A DNA stretch of 64,000 nucleotides from Arthrobacter sp. 260 (GTDB lineage: Bacteria > Actinomycetota > Actinomycetes > Actinomycetales > Micrococcaceae). The stretch covers positions 1-64,000 of the forward strand of contig NZ_JABFOE010000014.1 in assembly GCF_013116745.1 (NCBI RefSeq), written 5' to 3'. The notes beneath the pieces were generated by a model. The model was not told the origin of the DNA and ran no database searches. It saw nothing but the letters and a program-made list of their open reading frames with translations. This document shows, one piece after another, positions 24,818 to 33,615 of this stretch (the stretch's first letter is position 1; each line of letters starts with the position of its first letter). A program made the position numbers and the translations under genes.

Positions 24818-25603
24818 ATGCATGACAGATCACTACAGCAGCTGGCGGCTGCACCGGACGGTACCCATCTCTCATGGCGGGAAGCTGGCTCCGGGGAACC
24901 GCTGCTCCTCATTAGTGGGCAGGCTGTCGATTCCAGCTCGTGGGATGCGCTGCTTCCATCGCTTGGTAGGCACTTCCGGGTCATAACGTTTGACCATCGC
25001 GGGACGGGGCAGAGCTCGATCGGGCCCGACGAGGCCTACTCGACCGCCGGGTTCGCCCGCGATGCGGTCGCGGTGCTCGACGCCGCTGGCGTCGGGCGGG
25101 CCCACGTGTATGGCCATTCCATGGGTGGCCGGGTTGCACAGTGGATGGCGATCGATCACCCCGATCGCTTGGGATCGTTGGTCCTCGGGGCTACGACCGC
25201 CGGCGACAGGCGTGGCGTGCCCCGGTCCCAGCAGGCCACCGCGGATCTGGCCAGCGGTGACCCCGACCTGATTGCGAAGCTGTTCTTTCGCAGCGGCACC
25301 CGCAGAGAAGACGCCGAAGCGTTCTTCAACCAATCGGCATCACGCCATGCACGGCGTCTCCATCTTGCGGCCAGCCGCAACCATGACGCCTGGGATAGCC
25401 TGCACCTGATTGCTGCACCTACCCTGGTGATTCACGGCACTGACGATGAAATGACTCCTCCTGGCAATGCCGAGCGTATTGCCGCGGCCATCCCCAATGC
25501 CGAACTGATGCTCCTCCAGGCAGCCCGGCACGGATACTATCTTGAGGAATCCGAAGCAACCGCGCACGTCATCGGGTTCCTACAGCGCAACCCGCTCCAG
25601 TAA
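24818..25603 (+). CDS. alpha/beta hydrolase
   Basis: A 261-residue alpha/beta hydrolase. The fold markers are ISGQAVDSSSWDALLPSL, the TFDHRGTGQS loop, the nucleophile elbow YGHSMGGRVAQWMA near residues 95-108 (Ser in GHSMGG), an acid in LVIHGTDDEMTPPGNAE and the His in AARHGYY. This resembles the 3-oxoadipate enol-lactonase/haloperoxidase subgroup, but there is no aromatic degradation cluster here. It starts 31 bases after the gamma-glutamyltransferase-like gene, so co-transcription is likely. Substrate unknown. Confidence 0.86.
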   Translation: MHDRSLQQLAAAPDGTHLSWREAGSGEPLLLISGQAVDSSSWDALLPSLGRHFRVITFDHRGTGQSSIGPDEAYSTAGFARDAVAVLDAAGVGRAHVYGHSMGGRVAQWMAIDHPDRLGSLVLGATTAGDRRGVPRSQQATADLASGDPDLIAKLFFRSGTRREDAEAFFNQSASRHARRLHLAASRNHDAWDSLHLIAAPTLVIHGTDDEMTPPGNAERIAAAIPNAELMLLQAARHGYYLEESEATAHVIGFLQRNPLQ

Positions 25604-25862
25604 CAGCCGGGATTAACTCCAGCCGATACTGTCCGGCCCTATCGCCTTTCAGCCATTCGCCAGCGGGTAACGCCTAAGTAACGCCTCCCGGTGTACACCT
25701 GACTCCATGGCGCGGATCAACTCAACTCTGGAATGAGTGGCCAGGCTAGAAGCTGATCGCGTCAACCGTGGATCGGAATTTCCCGATCTTCCGGGCGCAG
25801 CACTGCGGCCCGCTTTTCGAAACTAACACCACTTCAGAGATATATAGGCGAAGGAGCCTACG

Positions 25863-27092
25863 ATGTCCGAAATGCTTAACCCTGGGATCGTCATTCTTCG
25901 TGCGCCCGCGCGGGCAACGCGTGACCCCTTCGACGGACCAGGCGCCCGCGGGCTTGAAACCGCTGCCCAGGACCTGGCGGAACGTGCCACAGGATTGACT
26001 GTAGAGAAGGACGATAACCCCTCGCATGCAACCCTCAGAGCCTTGCGGAATGACTCGACGGTCCTGAGCGTCGCCCCCGCGATGCCCATGAAACTTGTTG
26101 AACCCCTCGAAGCGGAACCAGCTGCCGCTTCGACTGTGACCTGGGGAGTCAAAGCCGTTGGAGCAGATACCTCGCCGTTCACTGGCGCCGGCGTCACCGT
26201 CTCGGTCCTCGATACGGGTATCGACGCCGATCACCCAGCCTTTGCGGGGGTCGACCTAATTACCAAGGACTTCACGGGTGCCGGTAGCGCCGAGGATGAC
26301 AACGGCCATGGAACGCATTGCGCAGGAACCATCTTTGGCCGGGACATTGCGGGCCAGCGGATAGGTGTTGCTCCCGGTGTTCAGAAAGCGTTGATTGGGA
26401 AGGTGCTCGGCGGCCCGAACGGTGGCAGCAGCGACATCCTTGCCTCAGCGATGTTGTGGGCTGCCGACAACGGTGCCCACGTCATATCCATGTCGCTTGG
26501 GATAGATTTCCCGGGCTGGGTGGACGAGCTTGTCACGGTCCATGGCCTGTCTATCCCGGCAGCCACTTCGATCGCCCTGGAAGGTTATCGCGCGAATGTC
26601 CGGCTATTCGAGCAGCTGGCTAACCTCCTGAATGCCCGTGCCTCCGTCGCGCAGACCACCCTCGTCGTTGCCGCCGCTGGCAATGAAAGCAAACGGTCCA
26701 GTACGCCCGCCTACGAGGTCAACGTGGCGCCGCCAGCCGCCGCGTTTGGAATCACTTCGGTCGCAGCATTGGCCAATGGAAACGGCACTGGCCGCCTCAC
26801 CGTAGCACCGTTCTCCAACACGTTGGCAACGGTTGCTGGCCCCGGAGTCGGCGTCTTCAGCGCCTGGCTCAACGGGGGCACCAAGACCATCAGCGGAACG
26901 AGCATGGCAACCCCGCACGTGGCTGGCGTAACCGCTTTGTGGGCTGAACGCCTTCTGGCACAAGGACCGCTGAGCCCGGTACTTCTTCAATCCAAAGTCA
27001 TCGGTTCCGGGACGTTCAAACCTCTCGACCCCGCCACGGATCCACTGGATATTGGTGCCGGGTTGGTCCAGGCCCCCGGTATTGCAGCCTAA
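25863..27092 (+). CDS. subtilisin-like serine protease (S8) without signal peptide
   Basis: A 409-residue S8 peptidase with a complete catalytic triad: Asp in VSVLDTGIDADHPAF, His in DDNGHGTHCAGTI and Ser in ISGTSMATPHVAGV. The oxyanion Asn lies in VAAAGNES. The first 85 residues form a propeptide-like part ending in LSVAPAMPMKLVEP. There is no hydrophobic N-terminal signal, so the enzyme either stays in the cytoplasm or leaves by an unusual route. An insertion near residues 225-255 (VDELVTVHGLSIPAATSIAL onwards) enlarges the domain. The ATG follows AAGGAG. No inhibitor or secretion genes are adjacent. Confidence 0.88.
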   Translation: MSEMLNPGIVILRAPARATRDPFDGPGARGLETAAQDLAERATGLTVEKDDNPSHATLRALRNDSTVLSVAPAMPMKLVEPLEAEPAAASTVTWGVKAVGADTSPFTGAGVTVSVLDTGIDADHPAFAGVDLITKDFTGAGSAEDDNGHGTHCAGTIFGRDIAGQRIGVAPGVQKALIGKVLGGPNGGSSDILASAMLWAADNGAHVISMSLGIDFPGWVDELVTVHGLSIPAATSIALEGYRANVRLFEQLANLLNARASVAQTTLVVAAAGNESKRSSTPAYEVNVAPPAAAFGITSVAALANGNGTGRLTVAPFSNTLATVAGPGVGVFSAWLNGGTKTISGTSMATPHVAGVTALWAERLLAQGPLSPVLLQSKVIGSGTFKPLDPATDPLDIGAGLVQAPGIAA

Positions 27093-27210
27093 TAGCGGAG
27101 ACTCTGCCATACCGGTCAGTCACGGGTCATCGACGCAGATGGGGTGGACTGGCCGGCAGCGGCTTCACGGTTCTCCAAGGAGGCGGTACACCGAGACGTG
27201 ACTGCTGGAT

Positions 27211-27582
27211 TCAGGTAGCGGGCACTTCTACATCGACGATGCCGACGAACCTGCTCCCAATACCCTCGTACTCGCTCCGAACAAGTCTCGGCAGTACTAG
27301 CGGGATTTCATCGTGTGCGTGGTGGGAGCAAGCGACATATGTGAACGGCGGCCACCACTTCTTGGGGCGAGCGGCTTCCGAGAAGCCGCAGACAACGCAG
27401 GTCAGCTGGACCCAGACTGGCCGTTTGCCCGTGCGGTTTTCTCTGGACTGGACGAGCCACGCGGGCGGATTGTTCACAAGCTCGGACAGCTCGGCGTCGG
27501 TCAGCCTGCTTGGGATACCGTGGCGGTGTGCCATCTCCAGGGGGATATCAAGGGTCTGAGCTGCAACACGTCGGGTAACCAC
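27211..27582 (-). CDS. hypothetical protein with a possible zinc site
   Basis: A 123-residue protein I cannot assign. It contains QLTCVVCGFSEAARPKKWW followed by PPFTYVACSHHAHDEIP near residues 59-95, a CxxC plus CxHH arrangement that could hold a zinc ion. The N-terminal part is helical (RLTDAELSELVNNPPAWLVQ) and the C-terminal part extended. It is divergent from the toroid-repeat gene downstream on the plus strand, with about 150 bases between them. The coding potential is supported by the cysteine pattern, but no homolog is recalled. Confidence 0.55.
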   Translation of the reverse strand: MVTRRVAAQTLDIPLEMAHRHGIPSRLTDAELSELVNNPPAWLVQSRENRTGKRPVWVQLTCVVCGFSEAARPKKWWPPFTYVACSHHAHDEIPLVLPRLVRSEYEGIGSRFVGIVDVEVPAT

Positions 27583-27734
27583 CAGTTAAAGATACGGGAT
27601 GCCGAACCCTCCCGGCTCATCGATGACGACTCGCTGACGCTTCCTTCACCCTTTATTGCGTCATTGCTTTCAACTACTATGCGACGGTGGACGCTTCGCT
27701 GAAGTATGGCCCCTACCAACCCAAGAAGCCTCCG

Positions 27735-28817
27735 ATGGCAGGGACAGACCCGGTCGTGGAGTGGTTGCTGGAAGGTGATCCCGCCATCCGGTGGCAGGTA
27801 CTGAGCGATCTCCTCGACGCCCCGCAGGATGAGGTCGTAGCCGAGCGAGCACGGGTAGAGCACGAAGGGTGGGGCGCTGGGCTCCTCGCTCTACGAGCAC
27901 CTGATGGACAGTGGGCTAACGGGGCATGCTTCCCGAACACCGCGGCGTTCACCAAGAACACCGCTCAAGCCCTTGCGAACGGGGAGCCACCCCCACCATT
28001 CCCATCACCCGACGCCGAACCGACCGATATACCTGGTGAACAGGCGGGGCAACCATGGACCCCTACCTACCCGGTGCTGCTCGACCTCTGTCACTTGGGT
28101 GTACCGCCGAACAGCGCAGTCATGCGTGAGACCGCACAGCTGGTCGCGCATAACTGCCGGTGGGAGTACGACGGGTTGCCATTTTTCGCAGGGGAAGTCG
28201 ACTGCTGCATCAATGCTGGCACTATTCTGATCGGCACTTACCTAGACATCGACGTCGACCAGGTGGTGCAGCGACTCATGGCCGACCAACTGCCTGACGG
28301 TGGTTGGAACTGCTGGGCTGAATCGCCCTCGGCGCCCGGCTCTTTCGCGAGCACACTTGACGTCGTCGACGCCTTACTGAGGTGGGAGGGACTCACCGGC
28401 GGATCGGACGAGGTCCGGCGAGCTCGCCAGAAGGGCGAGGAATACTTGCTTCAGCGAGGTCTGTTTCGGTCCCTGCGCACTAGGGAAGTGGTGAACCCGC
28501 GATGGCTTCAGTTCTCCTACCCTCCCCGCTGGCACTATGACCTGCTGAAGGCGACGAGCTACTTCGCTCTGCGTAGTGGTCCGGCCGATCCGCGGCTGGC
28601 CGAGGCGATCGACCTGGTTCGAGCCAAGCGTCGGCCAGATGGACGGTGGCCGCTGGAGAACACTCATCCCGGTGCGGTCCACTTCCGTTTCGAAGAACCC
28701 GATGGAACACCGAGCAGGTGGAACACCCTGAGGGCACTTCGGCTTCTGCGCTGGTACGACGCAGCAAGCATTTCCGCCGAAGCAGGCACGACCCCTGAGA
28801 ACAGCAGCGGCATCTGA
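27735..28817 (+). CDS. alpha/alpha-toroid repeat protein (squalene cyclase/prenyltransferase-like)
   Basis: A 360-residue protein built of helical repeats like those of squalene-hopene cyclases and prenyltransferases. VEWLLEGDPAIRWQVLSDLL opens it, LPDGGWNCW and KRRPDGRWPLE are QW-like turns, and paired helices fill the rest. The DxDD acid motif of true terpene cyclases is absent, so it is probably not a cyclase, although such genes are often named so. The frame is open to a GTG at 27687; I prefer the ATG at 27735 just before the conserved part. It has no pathway neighbours. Function unknown. Confidence 0.75.
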   Translation: MAGTDPVVEWLLEGDPAIRWQVLSDLLDAPQDEVVAERARVEHEGWGAGLLALRAPDGQWANGACFPNTAAFTKNTAQALANGEPPPPFPSPDAEPTDIPGEQAGQPWTPTYPVLLDLCHLGVPPNSAVMRETAQLVAHNCRWEYDGLPFFAGEVDCCINAGTILIGTYLDIDVDQVVQRLMADQLPDGGWNCWAESPSAPGSFASTLDVVDALLRWEGLTGGSDEVRRARQKGEEYLLQRGLFRSLRTREVVNPRWLQFSYPPRWHYDLLKATSYFALRSGPADPRLAEAIDLVRAKRRPDGRWPLENTHPGAVHFRFEEPDGTPSRWNTLRALRLLRWYDAASISAEAGTTPENSSGI

Positions 28818-28840
28818 TGCAGCAGTTGACAACAAGACAA

Positions 28841-28878
28841 AGTGGCAGGTGCCCTCCGTCCAGGACACCTGCCACTTA
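28841..28878. terminator. bidirectional terminator between convergent genes
   Basis: Arms AAGTGGCAGGTG (28841-28852) and CACCTGCCACTT (28867-28878) are perfectly complementary over 12 bases with a 14-base loop. The hairpin lies between the stop at 28817 (plus) and the NlpC/P60 stop at 28916 (minus) and can serve both. Confidence 0.75.
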
Positions 28879-28915
28879 TGTTCAGTTCGCGGAACTAGTC
28901 CGAGAGCTTGAGATG

Positions 28916-29794
28916 TTAGCCGTTGACTCGCACGAAATATGATCCGGCGAGATCCGACAGCGGGTGCTCCATGGTGAGGTTGGCACCGTTCATGCCGCTG
29001 CTGATGACCTTGCCACCACCAACGTAGATCGCGACGTGTCCGGCGTTGATCACGAGGTCACCCGGTGCTGGTGACGATACGACCGAGCCGTACTGAGCGA
29101 ACTGCGAGGGGCCGAGGTCTCCGACGTTCAGGCCGATGGAGCGCAGAGCGCGTTCGACGAGCACGGTGCAGTCCTGGATGGACCCGATCTGGCTGTAGGC
29201 CGAAGCGACCAGCGCTGCGCCGACTCCGCTGGCCGGAACCGACGGTGCCGCCTTAGCTGCAGATGCAATGGGGGTGATCGAGCCGGAAGCCAAGGTCATG
29301 ATTGCCGGTGCGGCGGGTGCTGCTTCCTGTACGGCAGGTGCAGCTGCCGGAGCGGCTGGTGCCGCGTAGAAGGCCTGGCTTGCAGTAGCTGCTGGAACGG
29401 CGGCTGCGCTGACTGCTGCGCCACCGGTGAGCTGGATCTGCTGTCCGGGGTAGATGACTGAGGCGTAGGACAGGCCGTTCTGCGCGAGGAGGGTATCGAG
29501 GTTGATACCGTGCTGTGCAGCGATTGCGCCCAGGGTGTCCCCGGCGGCAACGGTGTAGACACCGGAAGCGGCGGGCGCTGACACTGCGGGGGCGGTTGTT
29601 GCTACGTCCTGGGTATAGCTGCTTGCGTGGGCAGTTGCTCCGACGGAGAAGACAAGGCTACCGGTCGCGACGGCGATGATGGCTGGCTTGCCCAGTGCTA
29701 CTGCATTGTTCTTGGCGGACTGGGTCAGGCCTTCAAGAGCGATGGAATGGGTGGTGGCTGCGCGGTGGCGTGCCGAAATGGTCTTACGTGACAT
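28916..29794 (-). CDS. LysM and NlpC/P60-type secreted cell-wall protein
   Basis: A 292-residue exported protein. A long signal region ends near ATAHASS (about residue 60). One LysM peptidoglycan-binding repeat follows (YTVAAGDTLGAIAAQHGINL to VIYPGQQIQL), then an Ala/Pro-rich linker, then a C-terminal NlpC/P60-like domain. That domain has a candidate Cys in GSIQDCTVLVERAL and His in NAGHVAIYVGGGK. It probably cleaves or remodels peptidoglycan stem peptides. The ATG at 29794 has GGGAGAGG upstream. A c-di-AMP riboswitch occupies its leader, so expression should respond to c-di-AMP, as for other actinobacterial wall hydrolases. Confidence 0.9.
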   Translation of the reverse strand: MSRKTISARHRAATTHSIALEGLTQSAKNNAVALGKPAIIAVATGSLVFSVGATAHASSYTQDVATTAPAVSAPAASGVYTVAAGDTLGAIAAQHGINLDTLLAQNGLSYASVIYPGQQIQLTGGAAVSAAAVPAATASQAFYAAPAAPAAAPAVQEAAPAAPAIMTLASGSITPIASAAKAAPSVPASGVGAALVASAYSQIGSIQDCTVLVERALRSIGLNVGDLGPSQFAQYGSVVSSPAPGDLVINAGHVAIYVGGGKVISSGMNGANLTMEHPLSDLAGSYFVRVNG

Positions 29795-29808
29795 GGTAAT
29801 TGCCTCTC

Positions 29809-29990
29809 CCATGCCTGCGGGGTGAGCTGTCGGGTTCGGATGGGAGTCACCCGGCCGTCCGCCATCCTGAGCTTCCCGGCAATCGCGAACGATGCTGCAG
29901 GTCTTGCACTGGATAGTCAGATCGACTTAACCCCGAGGGTCACCGCGTGCGGTGGCCCGGTGGAAACGTGGTTCCCCCGTCCCTGCCATC
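29809..29990 (-). promoter_or_regulatory. c-di-AMP riboswitch (ydaO-yuaA type)
   Basis: On the minus strand the leader contains the conserved blocks GACGGGGGAACCACG (near 29965-29980), GGGGTTAAGTC (near 29925-29937), TGACTCCCATCCGAACCCGA followed by CAGCTCACCCCCGCAGGC (about 29812-29850), in the order expected for the actinobacterial ydaO-yuaA motif. It ends about 15 bases before the start codon of the LysM-NlpC/P60 gene. In this class, c-di-AMP binding usually lowers expression of wall hydrolases. Exact ends are approximate. Confidence 0.8.
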
Positions 29991-30173
29991 TGGATTGTGC
30001 GAACGGGTCCCGGTGCAGCGGCAGGGCTCGGCATTCTGCACGGGATTATGATCTCGGCGGGGTGCCGGGATCACTCGAATGAGAGTACCCCACACTGGTT
30101 GGGAAGTCACGTTACGGTTACGAACCCTTCTCGGCGTCGCCCGCACTCCGTTGAGTGCCGTCGAATCCGCAGC

Positions 30174-31247
30174 TCACTTGTAGTTGGTCTGGTCCTGTCC
30201 GTCTGGATCGAGTTCATCGGAATCCATTGCTTCTAGATGTCTCGTAATTGCTGCTATCACCTGCGCCATGTGTGGGTACGGGAACGGGTGCCCTGCGTCG
30301 TCCAACCAAAGGCCGCGGGCCGATGGAATGGCTGCAGCGAGTCGGTGTCCGTGTTCGATCGGCAAGATCACGTCGGCTTTTCCGTGAATCACGAAGGTAG
30401 GCGCAGTGATTGTTCCCAGAAGCGGGTACCGAGAGCGTGTCACAGCGACCGCGGCCTGGTGCTGGAAGAGTGCACGAAAGTTAAGTCCGTTTCGTTCTCT
30501 CAGGTCGTAAAGAACAATTTTGGTCCACTCTTCGACGTCGATAGGTTCGTCGCCGCCCTGCGCAACTAACCCCGCGATGAGTTCTTTGACAAGATTCGTC
30601 TCCCCTCCCAGCAACCGATAGCGGAACTGTGGAAGGCCCTTGATCGCGGATTCGATCAGCTGCCAGGTTCGGGGTCCCGGCATCGACGGGTCCGTCGGGT
30701 CCGCGGAGGTCGACATGAGACTCAGCGAGTGAACACGCCCCGGGTGGGCGATCGCGATTTCCTGGGCGACGAAACCCCCGAGTGAGAGCCCGACCACGTG
30801 GGCGCGGGCGATGCGCAGCTCGTCGAGGACGGCTATCGCATCGCCCGCCATGTCTATCAGCGAGTACGGGTTCTTCCGACTCCAGTCAGTCATCCAACTT
30901 GAGCCCCCAGTGCCCCGATGGTCGTACCTGACGACGCGGTACCCTGCTGTCGCCAGGCCGCGCAGGAACTCCGGAGGCCAGAACAGTGAGCTCACACCGA
31001 GAGAGGCGTTCAGCAGGACCACACCGTGCTCGACGCCGGCGGGAGGGATGGACTCGTACCAAATGTCCACCCCGCCCGACCTGGCATTCCCTGTTTCACC
31101 ACGAATCACTCCGCTTATGGGTCCGCCGCGGACCCGGGCGATCGTCTGCCTGGTACCGGACGGCAGGCGGGGTCCGCGCCATGTCAGGACCGCCATAAGT
31201 CCGGTGAGACCCAGCACCGCTGACGCAAGAACCGTCCCCTTCCTCAT
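30174..31247 (-). CDS. alpha/beta hydrolase with N-terminal membrane anchor
   Basis: A 357-residue protein. A short hydrophobic segment (residues about 5-22, LASAVLGLTGLMAVLTW) may anchor it. The hydrolase domain starts near residue 60 with YRVVRYDHRGTGGSSW, the nucleophile elbow VVGLSLGGFVAQEIA with Ser in GLSLGG, an acid in FVIHGKADVILPIEHG and a C-terminal His in WLDDAGHPFPYPH. It could be a lipase, esterase or a quorum-type lactonase; nothing nearby fixes the substrate. I chose the ATG at 31247, at the start of the anchor; its ribosome binding site is weak. Confidence 0.82.
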   Translation of the reverse strand: MRKGTVLASAVLGLTGLMAVLTWRGPRLPSGTRQTIARVRGGPISGVIRGETGNARSGGVDIWYESIPPAGVEHGVVLLNASLGVSSLFWPPEFLRGLATAGYRVVRYDHRGTGGSSWMTDWSRKNPYSLIDMAGDAIAVLDELRIARAHVVGLSLGGFVAQEIAIAHPGRVHSLSLMSTSADPTDPSMPGPRTWQLIESAIKGLPQFRYRLLGGETNLVKELIAGLVAQGGDEPIDVEEWTKIVLYDLRERNGLNFRALFQHQAAVAVTRSRYPLLGTITAPTFVIHGKADVILPIEHGHRLAAAIPSARGLWLDDAGHPFPYPHMAQVIAAITRHLEAMDSDELDPDGQDQTNYK

Positions 31248-31391
31248 CGGCTCAGCATAGAGCAGACAGTGTCTGGGCGGTCCACGTCCCAAACGGGATT
31301 TGCCGCCCTGCAATCACGGCCACTACATCGACGATCGGGATCGGCTGCCAGCGGATTGTGAACTCAGTAGGTCATTTGCGAATCCGCCAGC

Positions 31392-32189
31392 TCAGGATGC
31401 CCGGGTAGTGGTGATGCCACCGTCGACGGCCAACGTAGCGCCGTGGATATAGGCTGCCTGCGGCGACGCCAGCCACGCAACAGCTGCGGCAATTTCATCG
31501 GGAGTACCCGGGCGGCCCGCGGGGGTCCCAGCAGTCATTTGCGCGATGATGTCCCCGGCCCCTGCATTGATTGGGGTACGGGTGGCTCCCGGCGAGACGG
31601 TATTGACGCGAACGCCTCGGGGCCCGAACTCCGCAGCCCAGCTGCGCGCGAGCTGTTCCTCCGCGGCCTTTGATGCCGAGTACAGTCCGACAATCGCGTG
31701 GCCCACTGTCGACATCCAGGATCCGATCACCACGATAGTGCCGGCCCCCTGCTCAAGCATGCCCGGTACCAACGCAGCCGTGAGCACGTGCGGAGCGCGA
31801 ATGTTGACCGCAAGGGTAGCTTCAAGATGCTCGTCGGTGAGGGACAACGTATCCACGGCCGGGCACACGGCAGCGTTATGCACCAGAAGATCGACTGCAC
31901 CGCCAAGAGCGGATTCCCAGGACCGCGCGGCGGAGCGCAGTTCGTCAGCAGGAGCCGAGAGGTCAGACGGGACAAAAGTGGCCGCACCGCCGTCGCGGTG
32001 GATGCCCGCCACAACGTCTTCGCCGCGCCCGCGGTCCCGCCCGGTGATGAGTACGTGGGCGCCGCGGGCGGCGAGGAGACGGGCGGTAGCGGCACCGATG
32101 CCGCTGGTGGAACCGGTAACAACCGCACGGCGGCCGGAGAGGGAAAGGGAATCTGACTGGGACTGATTAATTGTGGTCATGTTCTTCAT
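31392..32189 (-). CDS. short-chain dehydrogenase/reductase (SDR)
   Basis: A 265-residue classical SDR. The cofactor loop is VTGSTSGIGAATARLLA with Arg nearby in TGRDRGRGED, suggesting NADP. The structural NAA motif is LLVHNAAVCP, the catalytic Ser lies in GTIVVIGSW and the YxxxK motif in GLYSASKAAEEQLA. GGTPAGRPGTPDEIAAAVAW and LAVDGGITTT complete the family. It is divergent from the XRE-type regulator at 32282, which probably controls it, an arrangement common for this pair in actinobacteria. Start: ATG at 32189, with ATG at 32180 as an alternative. Substrate unknown. Confidence 0.9.
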   Translation of the reverse strand: MKNMTTINQSQSDSLSLSGRRAVVTGSTSGIGAATARLLAARGAHVLITGRDRGRGEDVVAGIHRDGGAATFVPSDLSAPADELRSAARSWESALGGAVDLLVHNAAVCPAVDTLSLTDEHLEATLAVNIRAPHVLTAALVPGMLEQGAGTIVVIGSWMSTVGHAIVGLYSASKAAEEQLARSWAAEFGPRGVRVNTVSPGATRTPINAGAGDIIAQMTAGTPAGRPGTPDEIAAAVAWLASPQAAYIHGATLAVDGGITTTRAS

Positions 32190-32281
32190 TCCAACCGACT
32201 TGCCGGGGACGCACCAGTGCAAGCGGTGCCTAGGCATGGGATGACCACCCTCGTTCGGACGTCGCTTCCTATACTGGGAGG

Positions 32282-33154
32282 GTGCCTGCAGACCGTACCG
32301 CCCTCGCCGCTTTCCTCCGCACGCGCCGAGACCGTTTGACACCGGCACAGGCTGGCATCGATCCCCTGCCTGGCCGCCGCCGTGTATTAGGGCTCCGTAA
32401 AGAAGAGGTAGCGCACCTTGCGGGCCTCAGCACCGATCATTACAGCCGGATCGAGCAGGGTCGTCAACAACACCTCAGCAGCGACATCGTGCTCTCCCTC
32501 TCACGGGCACTCCGGTTGGACGAGATTGAAACGACGCACCTGTTTGACCTGGCCGTTTCGCCCGCTAAGTCCCGTGATTCCGGGTGGGAGGCACCCCAGC
32601 GAGCTGACCCCGGTCTACTTCGCCTGCTGACGACGCTTGACCATGTTCCCGCGTTGCTCCTGGGCAGGCGCGGCGACGTTCTCGCACGCAATGGGCTCCT
32701 GTGCACCGTGCTGGGTACCGAACTCGATCCGGGATCGTCCTTCATGAGATGGCTGTTTCAGGCCCCGGAGGCACGGGAGCGGATCCTCAACTGGTCTGAC
32801 TTCGCTGCCGCAGCCGTCGGTGGCTTGCGCTACGAGACCGGACGGCGTCCCTATGACCGCAAGCTCAAAACGCTTGTCGGCAAGTTACGCACCGAGGACC
32901 CGGACGTCGCGCGGTGGTGGAATGATCACGGAGTCACGGACCAGACGTCGGTCACCAAGCGCATCGAGCACCCCCACTTCGGGATCCTCGTGTTCGGCAT
33001 CGAGGCCGTCAACACGCCGCATGACCCCGATCAGCGACTGATCGTCTACACCGTAGAACCGGACTCCGCGACCGCTGCATTACTTCCACTCCTACAGTCC
33101 TGGGCAGCTCAGGCCCGGAGCGATCCATCTCTGAGCACACCGCGCCCTGAATGA
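32282..33154 (+). CDS. XRE-family regulator with MmyB-like ligand domain
   Basis: A 290-residue regulator. The N-terminal helix-turn-helix (RRRVLGLRKEEVAHLAGLST then DHYSRIEQGR, residues about 31-60) belongs to the XRE/MmyB group. The C-terminal half (LDHVPALLLGRRGDVLARN, and WWNDHGV with HPHFGIL) is the MmyB-like PAS-fold domain that binds lipophilic ligands. The start is GTG at 32282. It is divergent from the SDR gene with under 100 bases between them, suggesting local control of that gene. It ends 32 bases from the convergent thioredoxin gene. Confidence 0.9.
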   Translation: MPADRTALAAFLRTRRDRLTPAQAGIDPLPGRRRVLGLRKEEVAHLAGLSTDHYSRIEQGRQQHLSSDIVLSLSRALRLDEIETTHLFDLAVSPAKSRDSGWEAPQRADPGLLRLLTTLDHVPALLLGRRGDVLARNGLLCTVLGTELDPGSSFMRWLFQAPEARERILNWSDFAAAAVGGLRYETGRRPYDRKLKTLVGKLRTEDPDVARWWNDHGVTDQTSVTKRIEHPHFGILVFGIEAVNTPHDPDQRLIVYTVEPDSATAALLPLLQSWAAQARSDPSLSTPRPE

Positions 33155-33186
33155 AGCAGGACTTGAACCATCCGGCGGTCCTTGAG

Positions 33187-33615
33187 CTACTTCGAAAGCG
33201 CCCCCTCCAACCATGACCTCAGCACCGGTGCGGGGGCTGCCCCGGCCTGCCTCGCGACAATCTTTCCGTCGACGATGATCATTAATGTGGGCACTGCCTG
33301 AATGGTGAATCTGGCGGAGAGCTGCGGCGAGCGGTCGACGTCGACCTTCACAAGTTTGATCTGCCCAGGGCGTTCGTGAGCCAGCTGGTCCAGGACAGGG
33401 CTCACCATCCGGCACGGGCCACACCACACCGCCCAGAAGTCCACCAGCGCCGGGACGCCGGACCGTTCAGCGATCTCTCCGAAGTCGTCGTCACCTGCTT
33501 CAACCACCCAGGGAAGATCCTCATGGCAATTGCCGCAGCGTGGCCGGCCGTCGGCGGCCGCCGGAACGCGGTTGGATTTGCCGCAGTGGGGACACTTGAT
33601 GATGGCCTTGTTCAT
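33187..33615 (-). CDS. trxC: thioredoxin with N-terminal zinc ribbon (thioredoxin-2 type)
   Basis: A 142-residue thioredoxin of the TrxC kind. An N-terminal zinc ribbon (CPHC at residues 8-11, CGNC at 27-30) precedes the thioredoxin fold with the redox motif WCGPC at residues 64-68 and the cis-Pro loop AVPTLMI. TrxC-type proteins reduce disulfides under oxidative stress, and their zinc site is redox-sensitive. Its start overlaps the clpB stop as ATGA, so it is the last gene of the dnaK-grpE-dnaJ-cbpM-clpB-trx operon. This places thiol repair under the same control as protein refolding. Confidence 0.92.
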   Translation of the reverse strand: MNKAIIKCPHCGKSNRVPAAADGRPRCGNCHEDLPWVVEAGDDDFGEIAERSGVPALVDFWAVWCGPCRMVSPVLDQLAHERPGQIKLVKVDVDRSPQLSARFTIQAVPTLMIIVDGKIVARQAGAAPAPVLRSWLEGALSK

